Positions 44,007-44,256 of a DNA stretch of 44,256 nucleotides are shown here, piece by piece. The stretch spans positions 1-44,256 of the forward strand of contig NZ_FONH01000026.1 of NCBI RefSeq assembly GCF_900112865.1, given 5' to 3'. Position 1 is the stretch's first letter. Each line of letters opens with the position of its first letter. The notes beneath the pieces were generated by a model. The model did no database searches, was not told where the DNA came from, and worked only from the letters and a program-made list of their open reading frames with translations. The stretch is from Dyella marensis. GTDB lineage: Bacteria; Pseudomonadota; Gammaproteobacteria; Xanthomonadales; Rhodanobacteraceae. The translations under genes and the position numbers were made by a program.

Positions 44007-44256
44007 TTCATCCCTGGGAACTGAGTAGCCCCAGAGGTAGGGGGGTACACCCCTCCCTGCGTTTATCCCTTCAGATACCCGGGAAAGGCGGCCTGCCGCC
44101 CCGCCCCGGCGAGCTTTTGCCGTGTCCGCCCCCTGCCCGGGCGGTCCGGCGCCGGTTCTCTTCCGGTGCTCCCGGAAGAGAGCGCAAGCCGCACGGACCG
44201 CGGATTGCGTGGCCTCGTCCCTCCCCTGAGACGAGTCCAACCCTGGAAACAGGGGC
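44007..44256. other. GC-rich structured non-coding stretch at the window end
   Basis: No credible gene is seen in the last 250 bases. A strong hairpin is present: TCTCTTCCGG at 44157-44166 with CCGGAAGAGA at 44172-44181. There is also a CCCTGG...CAGGGG pair at the very end. A minus-strand open frame of about 150 codons crosses this region and the repeat but has no recognisable domain. It could be part of a structured RNA or another repeat. Confidence 0.35.

Noticed and set aside
43782-44240. Minus-strand open frame of about 150 codons at the window end
   Set aside because: It runs through a dispersed repeat and a hairpin-rich region, with no domain, signal or convincing ribosome binding site.
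44007-44256. Possible 6S RNA, RNase P RNA, tmRNA or SRP RNA
   Set aside because: I looked for their conserved segments on both strands and found none that fit.

Overview
The window is about 44 kb of GC-rich chromosomal DNA with bacterial gene organisation. It is probably from a gammaproteobacterium of the order Xanthomonadales, most likely Rhodanobacteraceae (Dyella, Luteibacter, Rhodanobacter or Frateuria type). This is inferred from the Xanthomonas-style N-acetylglucosamine (GlcNAc) gene set, the linked leu/ilv genes with a short class I IlvC, and the palindromic GTAGGTTGGGGT intergenic repeats. No sequence search was possible. There is no transposase, phage gene, tRNA, rRNA or CRISPR array.

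Layout. (1) 1-228 is the tail of a probable DUF1501 protein. (2) 482-14966 is a GlcNAc/chitin-oligosaccharide utilisation region. On the minus strand it carries nagK, a TonB-dependent receptor, a GH20 hexosaminidase, nagX and an animal-type alkaline phosphatase. On the plus strand it carries nagP, nagR, nagB-II and nagA. The divergent nagK and nagP promoters both carry a TGACAACGTTG operator merged with the -35 box. (3) 14974-19898 is a periplasmic nitrate reductase operon, napE-(napF'-napD)-napA-napB-napC, behind an FNR/DNR-type site placed at a class II position. Beside it is a small sulfite-oxidase-fold protein. (4) 20080-26127 holds three exported or membrane phosphoesterases: a nucleotide pyrophosphatase-like enzyme, an LtaS-like sulfatase-fold protein and a CpdB-type lipoprotein. 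(5) 26309-26830 is a DUF2501 protein. (6) 26929-30671 is the threonine operon: an attenuator leader, a homoserine dehydrogenase without an aspartokinase domain, thrB and thrC. (7) 31059-43815 is a branched-chain amino acid supercluster: an attenuator leader, leuA-ilvE-leuC-leuD-leuB, ilvD-ilvC, and ilvG-ilvM-ilvA.

How the genes work together. ThrC makes threonine. IlvA, at the far end of the next cluster, deaminates threonine to 2-oxobutyrate. IlvGM, IlvC, IlvD and IlvE then make isoleucine and valine, and LeuA-LeuCD-LeuB branch to leucine. In the nag region the receptor and hexosaminidase deliver GlcNAc to the periplasm, NagP imports it, NagK phosphorylates it, and NagA and NagB-II convert it to fructose-6-phosphate under NagR.

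The most interesting signals are regulatory. The thr and ilv/leu leader peptides share a promoter-plus-start module: CTGTTGAC, an 18-base spacer, a TATGGT or TAGGGT -10 box, CGAT, then CATGTCGC. The ATG lies 7 bases after the -10 box in both, so both leader peptides are predicted to be read from leaderless transcripts. The ilv leader also has a textbook antiterminator/terminator pair. Other points of interest are an apparent NapF-stub/NapD fusion, five palindromic repeats at gene ends (one supplies the thrC stop codon), and a second repeat family in which two of three copies carry a nested palindromic insert.
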